Part shown: positions 4,626 through 11,106 of the stretch, piece after piece | Layout: each line of letters starts with the position of its first letter | Numbering within the stretch: the first letter of the stretch is position 1 | From: an uncultured Eubacteriales bacterium | GTDB taxonomy: Bacteria > Bacillota > Clostridia > Christensenellales > QALW01 | Assembly (NCBI GenBank): GCA_900547955.1 | Contig: URIR01000044.1 | Location: 1-13,603 of the forward strand | Direction: 5' to 3' | Length of the DNA stretch: 13,603 nt | Notes under the pieces: generated by a model | Databases searched by the model: none | Seen by the model: only the letters and a program-made list of their open reading frames with translations | Told to the model about the DNA's origin: nothing | Position numbers and translations under genes: made by a program

Positions 4626-6827
4626 TTATTTTCTTCGTCCGCGTATTATACGGCTTAATATGAGGGCGACAGCCATTGTAATTAATACGACTATAGCGGG
4701 CGCTAAAAGGTCCGAGGCTTTGAACGCGGCTGGATTTGCTAAATCCAGGCTCCAGGGCAGTTTTATTAATCCAGTTCCTAAAAGCAGAAAGCTAAGCAGT
4801 ACAGCGCAGGCAAAGGAGAGCAGATTTATTTTCATACCAGATGTCCGCCCCGCAAGAAAGTCGCTGATATTCTTAATTCTTTCATGAAGCTCGGCTGTTA
4901 TTTCATTTATTCTATATGCCTGAATGCCAGCCTGATAAAAGCCCTTAGCGGCCTCGGGAGCTTTGGAGTTGGGCAGAGTCGCCGCGCCGTCCAGGCAAAG
5001 CAGCGCTTCGCCAGTATTTTTAAATGCGCGGCCGTTGGCTGGCGACAGCATATTTAATTGAGAGCTTATTTGGTTAAGGGTATACCGCCTTTGTATCAGC
5101 GCAAGTAGCAGCAGGCTCCATTCAGTTTCAAACTGTTCGTAATAACTGTTGTTATGGTTTTTAACGGCAAAAGCTCCTGCGCAGGCAAATTGGTCAAAGC
5201 AAATTCCTGAACCATGCTGCGGGCAGTATATTATTTCATCAGAATATAATGATGTCTGTTCGCTCGTAGCTATAGAATAGCAGTATCTTTTTATAAACGT
5301 ATCGTTATTAGGCATATATCCCGTGCCTGCAATTAGCAGTCCTATGCAGCTTACTGCAGGCAAATAGGTCAGCTTGCAGGCAGGAGTAAGTCCGGTCTGA
5401 GAAAATAGCTTTTCGGCAGTAAGCGCTGAAAGTCTTTCCTTAAGCTTTATTAGTTCGTCTGAGGCATAGTCGGCATAAAGCCCAGTACAATCCAGCTCCG
5501 GATAAATTATGGCCATTCCCATGCCGTTTGGGTAGGCGTATATCTGAAAGCCTGCTTTTAATGCCTGCGGCGCTAATCCTTCCAAGGCCAATTCAGAAAT
5601 AAAAAGCTTGGGCTGTGGATTGACGCTGTAGTCTATAATATCATAAGGCAGGCCGCTTTGGTGCAGTCCGCTTCTGGCAAAGCCGGTGCATAGCGCAGCA
5701 AATTTTTTATAGGGGAAAGAAAAGGGCAGTATTAATTTATAAAAGGACCCCTCGGTGCGGTGGTCGCCTAATTGCCTTAGAATACCTTCAAGCTGTTTGG
5801 ATGAGATTAACGAACCCTCCCTAGGCGAATCAATATGAGTCCCTTCATAGGTCCAAGGGTTATCCGTGCGGCAAAAGGGTGCGGTTCCAGGCGTTCCGCG
5901 AAGTCTGCGGGCATGGATAGTCCCGGGAAAATATTCCTCCTCCAGAGCCAGCTCGGCGTATTCCAGCTCCCTGGCTATAATTTGTGCGTCGCATTGACGG
6001 GGAAGGCCGTTTGGCTGGCTGAGGATTGTAAGTTTTATTTCGCTGGTAGGGTATACGTTTTGATTTGGAGCAGTAAAACTGGCTTTGCCGTTAATTGCTC
6101 CGGCTATGGCAAAGCCGTCCAGACCTGCCCAAAACTCGTATAATTTGCTTTGGGGAGGCTGAGGCCAAATTATAAAGGCCTCTTTTTTATCGCTGAAAAT
6201 ACCGGCGTTGTCGGGAAGGGAAAGCTCGCCTGTTCTGCATAAAGAGTTCCGATCGGTTATATACCTGTCAAAATCATTCGAGGCATTGGCTATCTCGGCG
6301 GCGAACTGCGGTTCATCCTGGGCAATGGGCGCCGTCCTAAGGTCATATTCCGGTTCCAGCAGAAAATTAATCATTGCGCGCTTAAAAAGAATTTCTGATT
6401 TTTCCATGAGCAGCGCCGAACGCTCGGCCGGCTGGACATTGTCGTAATATCTGCCTATTACCGTAAGTATAAAGTATAGAGTATAGATGCTTTGTTTGTC
6501 CAGGGAGTACCTTCCGCTGTTGATTGTGTCTAAATAATCGCCCAGCTTACCCGCCGCCTTGGGGAAACGTCCTGTTTCAATATAATGTTTTATAAGGTAA
6601 GCACCGGCCATAATATCGATGCCCGGCATTATCGGAAGGTTAATAAAAATAGTTTCGCTTTCCAGCGTATCGTCGATTTTTTGCGCGGATTCCAGTATGC
6701 TTCTTATTAAATCTCCGCCGCTAAGCTCAAAGGCGCACCCCTCCAGCTCGCCCAGCCCTAAATATATTTGATTATTTTTTACAGGCCCTTTATAGGGGAC
6801 AGGATGGAAAACATAGCTGACAGTCAT
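4626..6827 (-). CDS. Unrecognised 733-residue protein with two C-terminal membrane helices
   Basis: I cannot assign a family with confidence. Residues 1-660 are predicted soluble with no signal peptide. Residues about 668-690 and 706-726 are two hydrophobic helices, and the protein ends RIIRGRRK, so it is a cytoplasmic protein held in the membrane by a hairpin tail. The segment IDIMAGAYLIKHYIETGRFP (70-89), followed by LGDYLDTINSGR, vaguely resembles the first motif region of DHH phosphoesterases, but the metal-binding aspartates and histidines are not there, so any such domain would be inactive. Around 323-339 is a NPWTYEG...DSPREGS stretch that looks conserved. Cysteines are scattered (about 14) with no clear metal site. 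The start is supported by AAGGAGA eight bases upstream and a promoter at 6869-6896. It is a single-gene unit ending at a bidirectional terminator. A role in a membrane-linked stress or defence function is speculative. Confidence 0.85.
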   Translation of the reverse strand: MTVSYVFHPVPYKGPVKNNQIYLGLGELEGCAFELSGGDLIRSILESAQKIDDTLESETIFINLPIMPGIDIMAGAYLIKHYIETGRFPKAAGKLGDYLDTINSGRYSLDKQSIYTLYFILTVIGRYYDNVQPAERSALLMEKSEILFKRAMINFLLEPEYDLRTAPIAQDEPQFAAEIANASNDFDRYITDRNSLCRTGELSLPDNAGIFSDKKEAFIIWPQPPQSKLYEFWAGLDGFAIAGAINGKASFTAPNQNVYPTSEIKLTILSQPNGLPRQCDAQIIARELEYAELALEEEYFPGTIHARRLRGTPGTAPFCRTDNPWTYEGTHIDSPREGSLISSKQLEGILRQLGDHRTEGSFYKLILPFSFPYKKFAALCTGFARSGLHQSGLPYDIIDYSVNPQPKLFISELALEGLAPQALKAGFQIYAYPNGMGMAIIYPELDCTGLYADYASDELIKLKERLSALTAEKLFSQTGLTPACKLTYLPAVSCIGLLIAGTGYMPNNDTFIKRYCYSIATSEQTSLYSDEIIYCPQHGSGICFDQFACAGAFAVKNHNNSYYEQFETEWSLLLLALIQRRYTLNQISSQLNMLSPANGRAFKNTGEALLCLDGAATLPNSKAPEAAKGFYQAGIQAYRINEITAELHERIKNISDFLAGRTSGMKINLLSFACAVLLSFLLLGTGLIKLPWSLDLANPAAFKASDLLAPAIVVLITMAVALILSRIIRGRRK

Positions 6828-6868
6828 ACCTGGAATCTCCTTGCAAGTGAAATAGTTTAACTGTATTT

Positions 6869-6896
6869 ATTATATCATCTCTTGGCACTATTGCAA
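6869..6896 (-). promoter_or_regulatory. Sigma-A promoter of the 733-residue gene
   Basis: On the minus strand TTGCAA (6891-6896), a 16-base spacer and TATAAT (6869-6874), 41 bases before the start codon. Confidence 0.65.
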
Positions 6897-7046
6897 GAAA
6901 TAAAATGGGTGGTCGGTAAATTAATTTATTATTCAGTTGCTTATAAAATGAGAATACAAGCGGGCTGTTATAAAAAACTGGCTGTAAAAGTATTACTGAG
7001 AAAAATCAACTCGTAATTTAAGTGCGGAATATCAATTTTCATAAAT

Positions 7047-7071
7047 AAAAAAGCCGGGCGTTAAGCCCGGC
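7047..7071 (-). terminator. Terminator of the first secreted-protein gene
   Basis: GCCGGGC (7053-7059) pairs with GCCCGGC (7065-7071) around GTTAA; on the minus strand it is followed by TTTTTT. It starts 15 bases past the stop codon. Confidence 0.9.
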
Positions 7072-7085
7072 ATAATTATTAATTA

Positions 7086-7976
7086 TTATTTTCTCTTCCT
7101 TATAGCTAATGCGCCTAAACCGCTTATGGCTGCCGCGGCATAAAGAACTATAGAAATGTCGCCGTCCTCTCCAGGCTTATCGGTTTTATCATCGTCCGGA
7201 TTAACGGGAGCCTTGGGAACCTCAGCAGTCTTAACCAGGGCTATATCGTCCAGGATAAGGTTGTTGGTGCTGCCGTCGCAGCTTGTTCCGGCATTGCGAA
7301 GATCCAGCTCCAATCTGCCGAGATTGGAGAAATTATCAAGAGGCGTTAGGCCCCAAGTGGTATGGGTGGGGAAATCAGCCAATTTGGCGCTTATGAAGAT
7401 ATAGCCTTCAAAGCCCTTAGGTAGGGTTATATAACCGTTTTTGTATCCGTTGCGGTCAGATGAGCCGTTATTGATATCAGGCGAAATTTCAATGTCAGCC
7501 TTACTGCCGTCCATATTGAAGAACAACGCTTTAGAGAAGTCGGCCGCGCCCCAGTTGGTATTATATTCGTTGGTATCGTTCATTTTTTGGAGACTGAAGG
7601 AAAAACCAAAGGTATCTGTTTGGTCGTCGCAGGGCATATTATTCTTAATATAAAGGCGGATGTAATTATATTCGCCGCTCTCCAGTCCTTCAGACAGGTC
7701 GCCTAACCATTCGCAGCCCTTGGCTAAATCAAAATAAATAGATCCAGCCCAGAAATTGCCCGCTTGAGGAGTAATAGTTAATTGACCGTTTTGAACGTTC
7801 ACAGTTGGCTCTGGGATTCCGTATTGAGTGGTAAGTCCCTCGTTCCATCCAATTTTACCGTCCGTTTGGCTGCCGTCGGCAAAATCATAGATTAATAATT
7901 CGTCTGCCGCCAGAGCCGGGATGGCCATTGCTAATACAAGAGTCAAAGCAAGGATAGTTAGTAACAGCTTTTTCAT
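7086..7976 (-). CDS. Secreted beta-rich surface protein, paralogue A (carbohydrate-binding-like)
   Basis: 296 residues: a signal peptide (1-23, cleavage expected at PALA|AD), a single beta-rich domain (about 25-250), a Pro/Asp/Lys-rich linker (about 252-272) and a C-terminal hydrophobic segment ending RKRK. The domain alternates short strands with aromatic residues and contains YIRLYIKNN, GYITLPKGFEGYIF and NNLILDDIALV, suggesting a galactose-binding-like or carbohydrate-binding jelly roll; there are no catalytic motifs. The tail GDISIVLYAAAAISGLGALA plus RKRK is nearly identical to that of paralogue B and resembles the segment after a sortase site, yet no LPXTG is present. The start follows AAAGGAGA, and a promoter lies at 8009-8036. 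It is probably a surface protein anchored in membrane or wall; the ligand is unknown. Confidence 0.85.
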   Translation of the reverse strand: MKKLLLTILALTLVLAMAIPALAADELLIYDFADGSQTDGKIGWNEGLTTQYGIPEPTVNVQNGQLTITPQAGNFWAGSIYFDLAKGCEWLGDLSEGLESGEYNYIRLYIKNNMPCDDQTDTFGFSFSLQKMNDTNEYNTNWGAADFSKALFFNMDGSKADIEISPDINNGSSDRNGYKNGYITLPKGFEGYIFISAKLADFPTHTTWGLTPLDNFSNLGRLELDLRNAGTSCDGSTNNLILDDIALVKTAEVPKAPVNPDDDKTDKPGEDGDISIVLYAAAAISGLGALAIRKRK

Positions 7977-8008
7977 AAAAATTCTCCTTTACTAATTAAT
8001 TTAAATTA

Positions 8009-8036
8009 AGTATAAAGCTTTGTGGATAGAATTCAA
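8009..8036 (-). promoter_or_regulatory. Promoter of secreted paralogue A
   Basis: On the minus strand TTGAAT (8031-8036), a 16-base spacer and TATACT (8009-8014), 32 bases before the start codon. Confidence 0.6.
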
Positions 8037-8143
8037 TGAACAAATCTAACTAACATCTAGACAAAACTATCCTGTTCTTTATAAAAATTAATTGATTGTA
8101 TTAATGCTTTGCCGGCGGTTAAGAAAAGAGCGTAAAAGTGTAA

Positions 8144-8173
8144 AAAATAGGCGCGCCGAAAACCGACGCGCCC
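8144..8173 (-). terminator. Terminator of secreted paralogue B
   Basis: GGCGCGCCG (8150-8158) pairs with CGACGCGCC (8164-8172) with one mismatch. On the minus strand the stem is followed by TATTTTTTAC. Because of it, the two paralogues are separate transcription units. Confidence 0.75.
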
Positions 8174-8204
8174 TTCTAGGCAAAAGATATAAAAGGAGAG
8201 ATAT

Positions 8205-9035
8205 TTATTTCTTCTTTCTAATAGCAAGAGCGCCTAAACCGCTGATAGCCGCCGCGGCGTAGAGCATAATAGAAATATCGCCGCCGTTGCCGGGTTCGTC
8301 AGTACCAGGCTTGTCAGTTCCCGGCTCAGAGGTAGCAGGAGCCTTAGCTTCGTTTACCAGGGCAAGGTCATCCCAAATCATGTAATCGTTACCTTCGGAG
8401 ATTTTAACATCACGCATATCCCATTCAATTATTGATACTTCGGACCAAGCCTTTGGAACTGTCAAGTTATAGCCTTTAGGACCTACGCCGAAAGTAGCAA
8501 GGTCGGCTTCCATAAACAGCCAGCCCTTAAAGCCTGAGGGCAAACCGATGTAACCGTTGATGCTGTCGTTATTATTAAGAGCCTCAAAGGTAACTTTCTC
8601 GCCCTTCGTATTTATCAATACAGCCTTTGTCATATCAGGGCTTCCGCCAATCTTCTGAGTAGCATCTTTAAATATAAAAGTTAAAGGAAGCACTTCGGGG
8701 GTATTGTTTTCAACATAGAGCCTGATGTATTTATAATCAGGAGCTTTCGTTGTGAAATCACCTACCCAGCTGCGGTTTTCAACATTGAAATTTCCGCCGA
8801 CTGCCCAGTTGGTGTCGCTGCTGCCGGTAAACTGTATTTTCGCTTGCCCGTCTTTATTGGTTACAACAGGCTGTGTTACCCCATAAGTGGGTAAACCCGT
8901 ATTATAGCCTAAAGTATCTTCCGCATCTATAGCGTCGGAAAAATCGTAGATTACTACGTCGTCGGCAGCAAGAGCGGGTATGGCCAGACAAAGCGCCAAA
9001 GCCAGGGACAAAACAAGAACTAATGCTTTTTTCAT
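8205..9035 (-). CDS. Secreted beta-rich surface protein, paralogue B (carbohydrate-binding-like)
   Basis: 276 residues with the same plan as the neighbouring 296-residue protein: a signal peptide (1-23, PALA|AD), one beta-rich domain (about 25-230), a TDKPGTDEPG linker and the tail GDISIMLYAAAAISGLGALA plus RKKK. Shared landmarks are YDF near the mature N-terminus, YIRLYVENN, NGYIGLPSGFKGWLF and MIWDDLALVNEA. The central domain has diverged, while the signal peptide and tail are almost unchanged, which points to an old tandem duplication with constraint on export and anchoring. There is no catalytic motif; a role in binding a polysaccharide or in the surface layer is inference. The start is supported by AAGGAG about eight bases upstream and by a good promoter at 9073-9101. 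Confidence 0.85.
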   Translation of the reverse strand: MKKALVLVLSLALALCLAIPALAADDVVIYDFSDAIDAEDTLGYNTGLPTYGVTQPVVTNKDGQAKIQFTGSSDTNWAVGGNFNVENRSWVGDFTTKAPDYKYIRLYVENNTPEVLPLTFIFKDATQKIGGSPDMTKAVLINTKGEKVTFEALNNNDSINGYIGLPSGFKGWLFMEADLATFGVGPKGYNLTVPKAWSEVSIIEWDMRDVKISEGNDYMIWDDLALVNEAKAPATSEPGTDKPGTDEPGNGGDISIMLYAAAAISGLGALAIRKKK

Positions 9036-9072
9036 TTTTGCTTACTCCTTTTTATTAAGTTTTTGTAATCAG

Positions 9073-9101
9073 ATTATAGCACTTTTATGAATTGAATGCA
9101 A
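9073..9101 (-). promoter_or_regulatory. Sigma-A promoter of secreted paralogue B
   Basis: On the minus strand TTGCAT (9096-9101), a 17-base spacer and perfect TATAAT (9073-9078), 37 bases before the start codon. Confidence 0.75.
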
Positions 9102-9193
9102 TACATATTATTAACTATGGTTGTATCTGAAATTAACATTTCAGCTTAATAATTTCACATATATTTTATATGGAATGCGGTGGCTGGCTGCCT

Positions 9194-9343
9194 GGCCGAG
9201 AGTATAAAGCCCTTAAAGGGGGCGGCGCGGAGGCGGCCACGGGCCGCCCCAGCGTTTGCGCAAAGCGCAAACGCTCAATTTTGGCGCGCCAGCGCGCCAA
9301 AATCCCGCGCCGCCCCCCCTTTAAGGGCTTTATACTCTCGGCC
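9194..9343 (+). repeat. Cloverleaf repeat, copy 2: 37 bp outer stem enclosing three hairpins
   Basis: The outer arms 9194-9230 and 9305-9343 pair over 37 bp, interrupted only by two extra C in the right arm. Inside are three perfect hairpins: 9232-9248 (7 bp, ACG loop), 9251-9275 (11 bp, AAA loop) and 9278-9303 (12 bp, CA loop), separated by the linkers A, CC and CA. This matches copy 1 read in the opposite orientation. Seven base pairs in the three hairpins differ between the copies, and each is changed on both sides, so pairing is kept. It lies in the spacer between two divergently transcribed genes, upstream of both promoters, where a terminator would have no use. Function unknown. Confidence 0.85.
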
Positions 9344-9396
9344 TGTAGGTTTGCAATATTGAAAAAATGCTTTCAGATATTAAAATAAAAAAGCAG

Positions 9397-9425
9397 TTGA
9401 ATTTTTCAAGGATAATTGGTATATT
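9397..9425 (+). promoter_or_regulatory. Promoter of the two-helix membrane protein gene
   Basis: TTGAAT (9397-9402), a 17-base spacer and TATATT (9420-9425), 55 bases before the chosen start. Confidence 0.6.
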
Positions 9426-9480
9426 ATATAAGGAGACGGATAAAAATGCCCGCTTTATTTTATCGGAGGAATATTTAATT

Positions 9481-10020
9481 ATGAATACTGGCACTATAGT
9501 AATAATTGCTGCGGCTTTGCTTGCTCTGGTAGTAGTTATATTATTAATAACTAAGGTAATAAAGTCCTTTTTGGCGCTGATTCTTTTAGTGGTAATAGCT
9601 GTGGGCGGTTATTTGGGCGTCAGATATTTGAACGAAAAGACCAGCCTGAGCGATAACGTTCCGCAGATAGCCGCGGCTTTTAGGGATATAGAATATAATC
9701 ATCCGGAGATAACAGGCGTACAGGACAATTATATTTATAAGGATTTGGGCGTATCTATCTTTTATTTTGTAGATGGAGAACGTAACGATGCTTTAATTGA
9801 AGAGGTGCTTGTTGAAACGCGAGAGGCTCTGTTGAAAAAGGAAAATTTTGACGCTCTGCTGGCTGAATTTGATGGCAACATACCTAAGAGCATAGGAATC
9901 GTATTTAAATTTAACAAGCTGGATTTTGCCAGCTATACTGCTGAGCGTACGGCCAGCGAGGATACTTCTCAGCCTGATGGGCTGTATACTCAGTTTGATT
10001 ATTCCGAGGATAAGCAATAA
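9481..10020 (+). CDS. Small membrane protein with two N-terminal helices, unknown function
   Basis: 179 residues. Residues about 5-23 and 28-47 are hydrophobic helices separated by a short KVIKS turn, followed by a soluble acidic domain (about 50-179) with a mix of strands and helices. The soluble part and the N-terminus should be on the same side of the membrane. The frame is open back to 9367, but GGAGG ten bases before the ATG at 9481 and the promoter at 9397-9425 make this the start. The family is not recognised. The gene has its own promoter and terminator, and the next gene, a phosphatase, also has its own promoter, so they are neighbours rather than an operon. Confidence 0.85.
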   Translation: MNTGTIVIIAAALLALVVVILLITKVIKSFLALILLVVIAVGGYLGVRYLNEKTSLSDNVPQIAAAFRDIEYNHPEITGVQDNYIYKDLGVSIFYFVDGERNDALIEEVLVETREALLKKENFDALLAEFDGNIPKSIGIVFKFNKLDFASYTAERTASEDTSQPDGLYTQFDYSEDKQ

Positions 10021-10050
10021 AATCCTGTATAATGCTGTGGATAAAGCTCT

Positions 10051-10073
10051 AAAGCCCGCGTTAAGCGGGCTTT
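10051..10073 (+). terminator. Terminator of the two-helix membrane protein gene
   Basis: AAAGCCCGC (10051-10059) pairs with GCGGGCTTT (10065-10073) around GTTAA, the same loop as in the terminator at 7047-7071. The T-run is short (TTTATGTTT). Confidence 0.75.
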
Positions 10074-10077
10074 ATGT

Positions 10078-10106
10078 TTGCCCGGCGCAGAGAAATATGA
10101 TATAAT
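10078..10106 (+). promoter_or_regulatory. Sigma-A promoter of the HAD phosphatase gene
   Basis: TTGCCC (10078-10083), a 17-base spacer and perfect TATAAT (10101-10106). Transcription from it would begin about 25-30 bases before the start at 10141, which rules out the upstream in-frame extension from 10078 as coding. Confidence 0.8.
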
Positions 10107-10140
10107 TACTATGGATAAAAGCTTATGCGAGGAGGAACAT

Positions 10141-10794
10141 ATGCCGCGTTTTGATACCGCAATATTCGATTTGGACGGCACGCTGACTGATTCGGCGCCG
10201 GGTATTATCAACAGCATAAGGTATGCCGTAAATAAGCTGGGCTATAGGGAAATGACTGATGCGGAGCTGCGTTCCTGTGTGGGTCCGCCTCTGGCGGAGC
10301 ATATAATGAAGCTGCTGAATATTTCAGAAGCGTCCAGCCTGGAGTTTTTAAAGGCATATCGTGAATATTTTGCTCAAAAAGGCATTTATGAAAATAATGT
10401 TTATCCCGGTGTGCTTGACATGCTGGCATGCCTGCGCAAATCAGGCGTGCGCCTTATGCTTTGTACTGGCAAGCCGGAGCCGTACGCCAGAGAGGTGCTG
10501 CGTCATTTTTCCCTTATAACTTATTTTGATGATGTATTAGGACCTACGTTTGAAGGCAAATATAATGATAAGGCGGAAGGACTGGCTGAATTGCTGCGCC
10601 GTTCGGGAGCGGTAAATTGTATTATGGCGGGCGATAGAAAATACGATATTATTGCCGCTCGGGCTAATCGGATTTCCAGCGCCGGCGTGCTCTGGGGCTA
10701 TGGCTCTAAGGAGGAATTAAACGCAAGCGGAGCGGATTATGTGGTAAATTCTCCGCTTGAGCTGGTTGAATTGATACAGAATTCACGCAGTTAA
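10141..10794 (+). CDS. HAD-superfamily hydrolase, phosphoglycolate phosphatase-like
   Basis: 217 residues, a normal length for the Gph/PpaX type. All four HAD motifs are present: FDLDGTLTD with the nucleophile Asp10 and the acid/base Asp12; LMLCTGKP with Thr109; Lys144 in the KYNDKAEG segment; and MAGDRKYDI with the Mg-binding Asp165 and Asp169. Residues about 17-85 form the helical C1 cap, including GPPLAEHI. The C-terminal GVLWGYGSKEELNASGADYVV is typical of this subfamily. It should be a cytoplasmic Mg-dependent phosphatase of a small phosphorylated metabolite; phosphoglycolate or a nucleotide are likely substrates, but the sequence does not decide. The start has AGGAGG six bases upstream. 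The ATG at 10111 lies too close to the transcription start. Confidence 0.93.
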   Translation: MPRFDTAIFDLDGTLTDSAPGIINSIRYAVNKLGYREMTDAELRSCVGPPLAEHIMKLLNISEASSLEFLKAYREYFAQKGIYENNVYPGVLDMLACLRKSGVRLMLCTGKPEPYAREVLRHFSLITYFDDVLGPTFEGKYNDKAEGLAELLRRSGAVNCIMAGDRKYDIIAARANRISSAGVLWGYGSKEELNASGADYVVNSPLELVELIQNSRS

Positions 10795-10839
10795 TTTTTA
10801 ATGCAGTATAATTGTATAATGTGAAAACGGCATTGTTTT

Positions 10840-10975
10840 ATAAACGCCCGGTCTGCGTTCAGGCCGAGGCGGCGTTTGAGCCGGGCTGCGCCCGGCTTGG
10901 CCGCGCTTAAAGCGCGGCCAGCGGCCCGAGTGCCGCCAAACGCCGCCCCGGCCCGGCCGCAGGCCGGGCGTTTAT
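10840..10975 (+). repeat. Cloverleaf repeat, copy 3 (diverged): 39 bp outer stem with three hairpins
   Basis: The arms 10840-10878 and 10937-10975 are the same length and pair over 39 bp, with five non-Watson-Crick positions clustered in the middle. Inside are hairpins at 10880-10896 (7 bp, TGC loop, one further A-T pair possible), 10899-10919 (9 bp, TAA loop) and 10921-10936 (5 bp, 6-base loop). As in copy 2, the inner stem contains GGCGGCG, followed three or four bases later by a single A and a 7 bp, 3-base-loop hairpin. The third hairpin is shorter than in the other copies. An alternative local hairpin, GCCCGGCC with GGCCGGGC in the right arm, competes with the outer stem. It lies between the convergent HAD and lipoprotein genes. 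Confidence 0.75.
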
Positions 10976-10985
10976 TGATTTTAAC

Positions 10986-11038
10986 AATAAAATATCCTGC
11001 CCTGTAATAAAGAAAGCTTTAAATTACGGGCAGGATAT
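10986..11038 (-). terminator. Terminator of the lipoprotein gene
   Basis: ATATCCTGCCC (10992-11002) pairs with GGGCAGGATAT (11028-11038), continued after one bulged base by GTAAT with ATTAC. On the minus strand a TTTATT tract follows. It is separate from the cloverleaf next to it. Confidence 0.7.
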
Positions 11039-11106
11039 AAAATTCACTTAAATTTTCGGTTAGACAATACAATTAGAATACAATGCACCCGCCGCAGAGG
11101 GGCGAA

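Noticed and set aside
9194..9343. Cloverleafs as ordinary transcription terminators
   Set aside because: No T-run follows them, normal terminators lie beside copies 1 and 3, and copy 2 lies between divergent genes where termination is not needed.
4419..10975. Cloverleafs as a CRISPR array or integron attC sites
   Set aside because: They are few, widely spaced, not short regular repeats, and there is no cas gene, integron integrase or gene cassette structure; the GTT core of attC sites was not seen.
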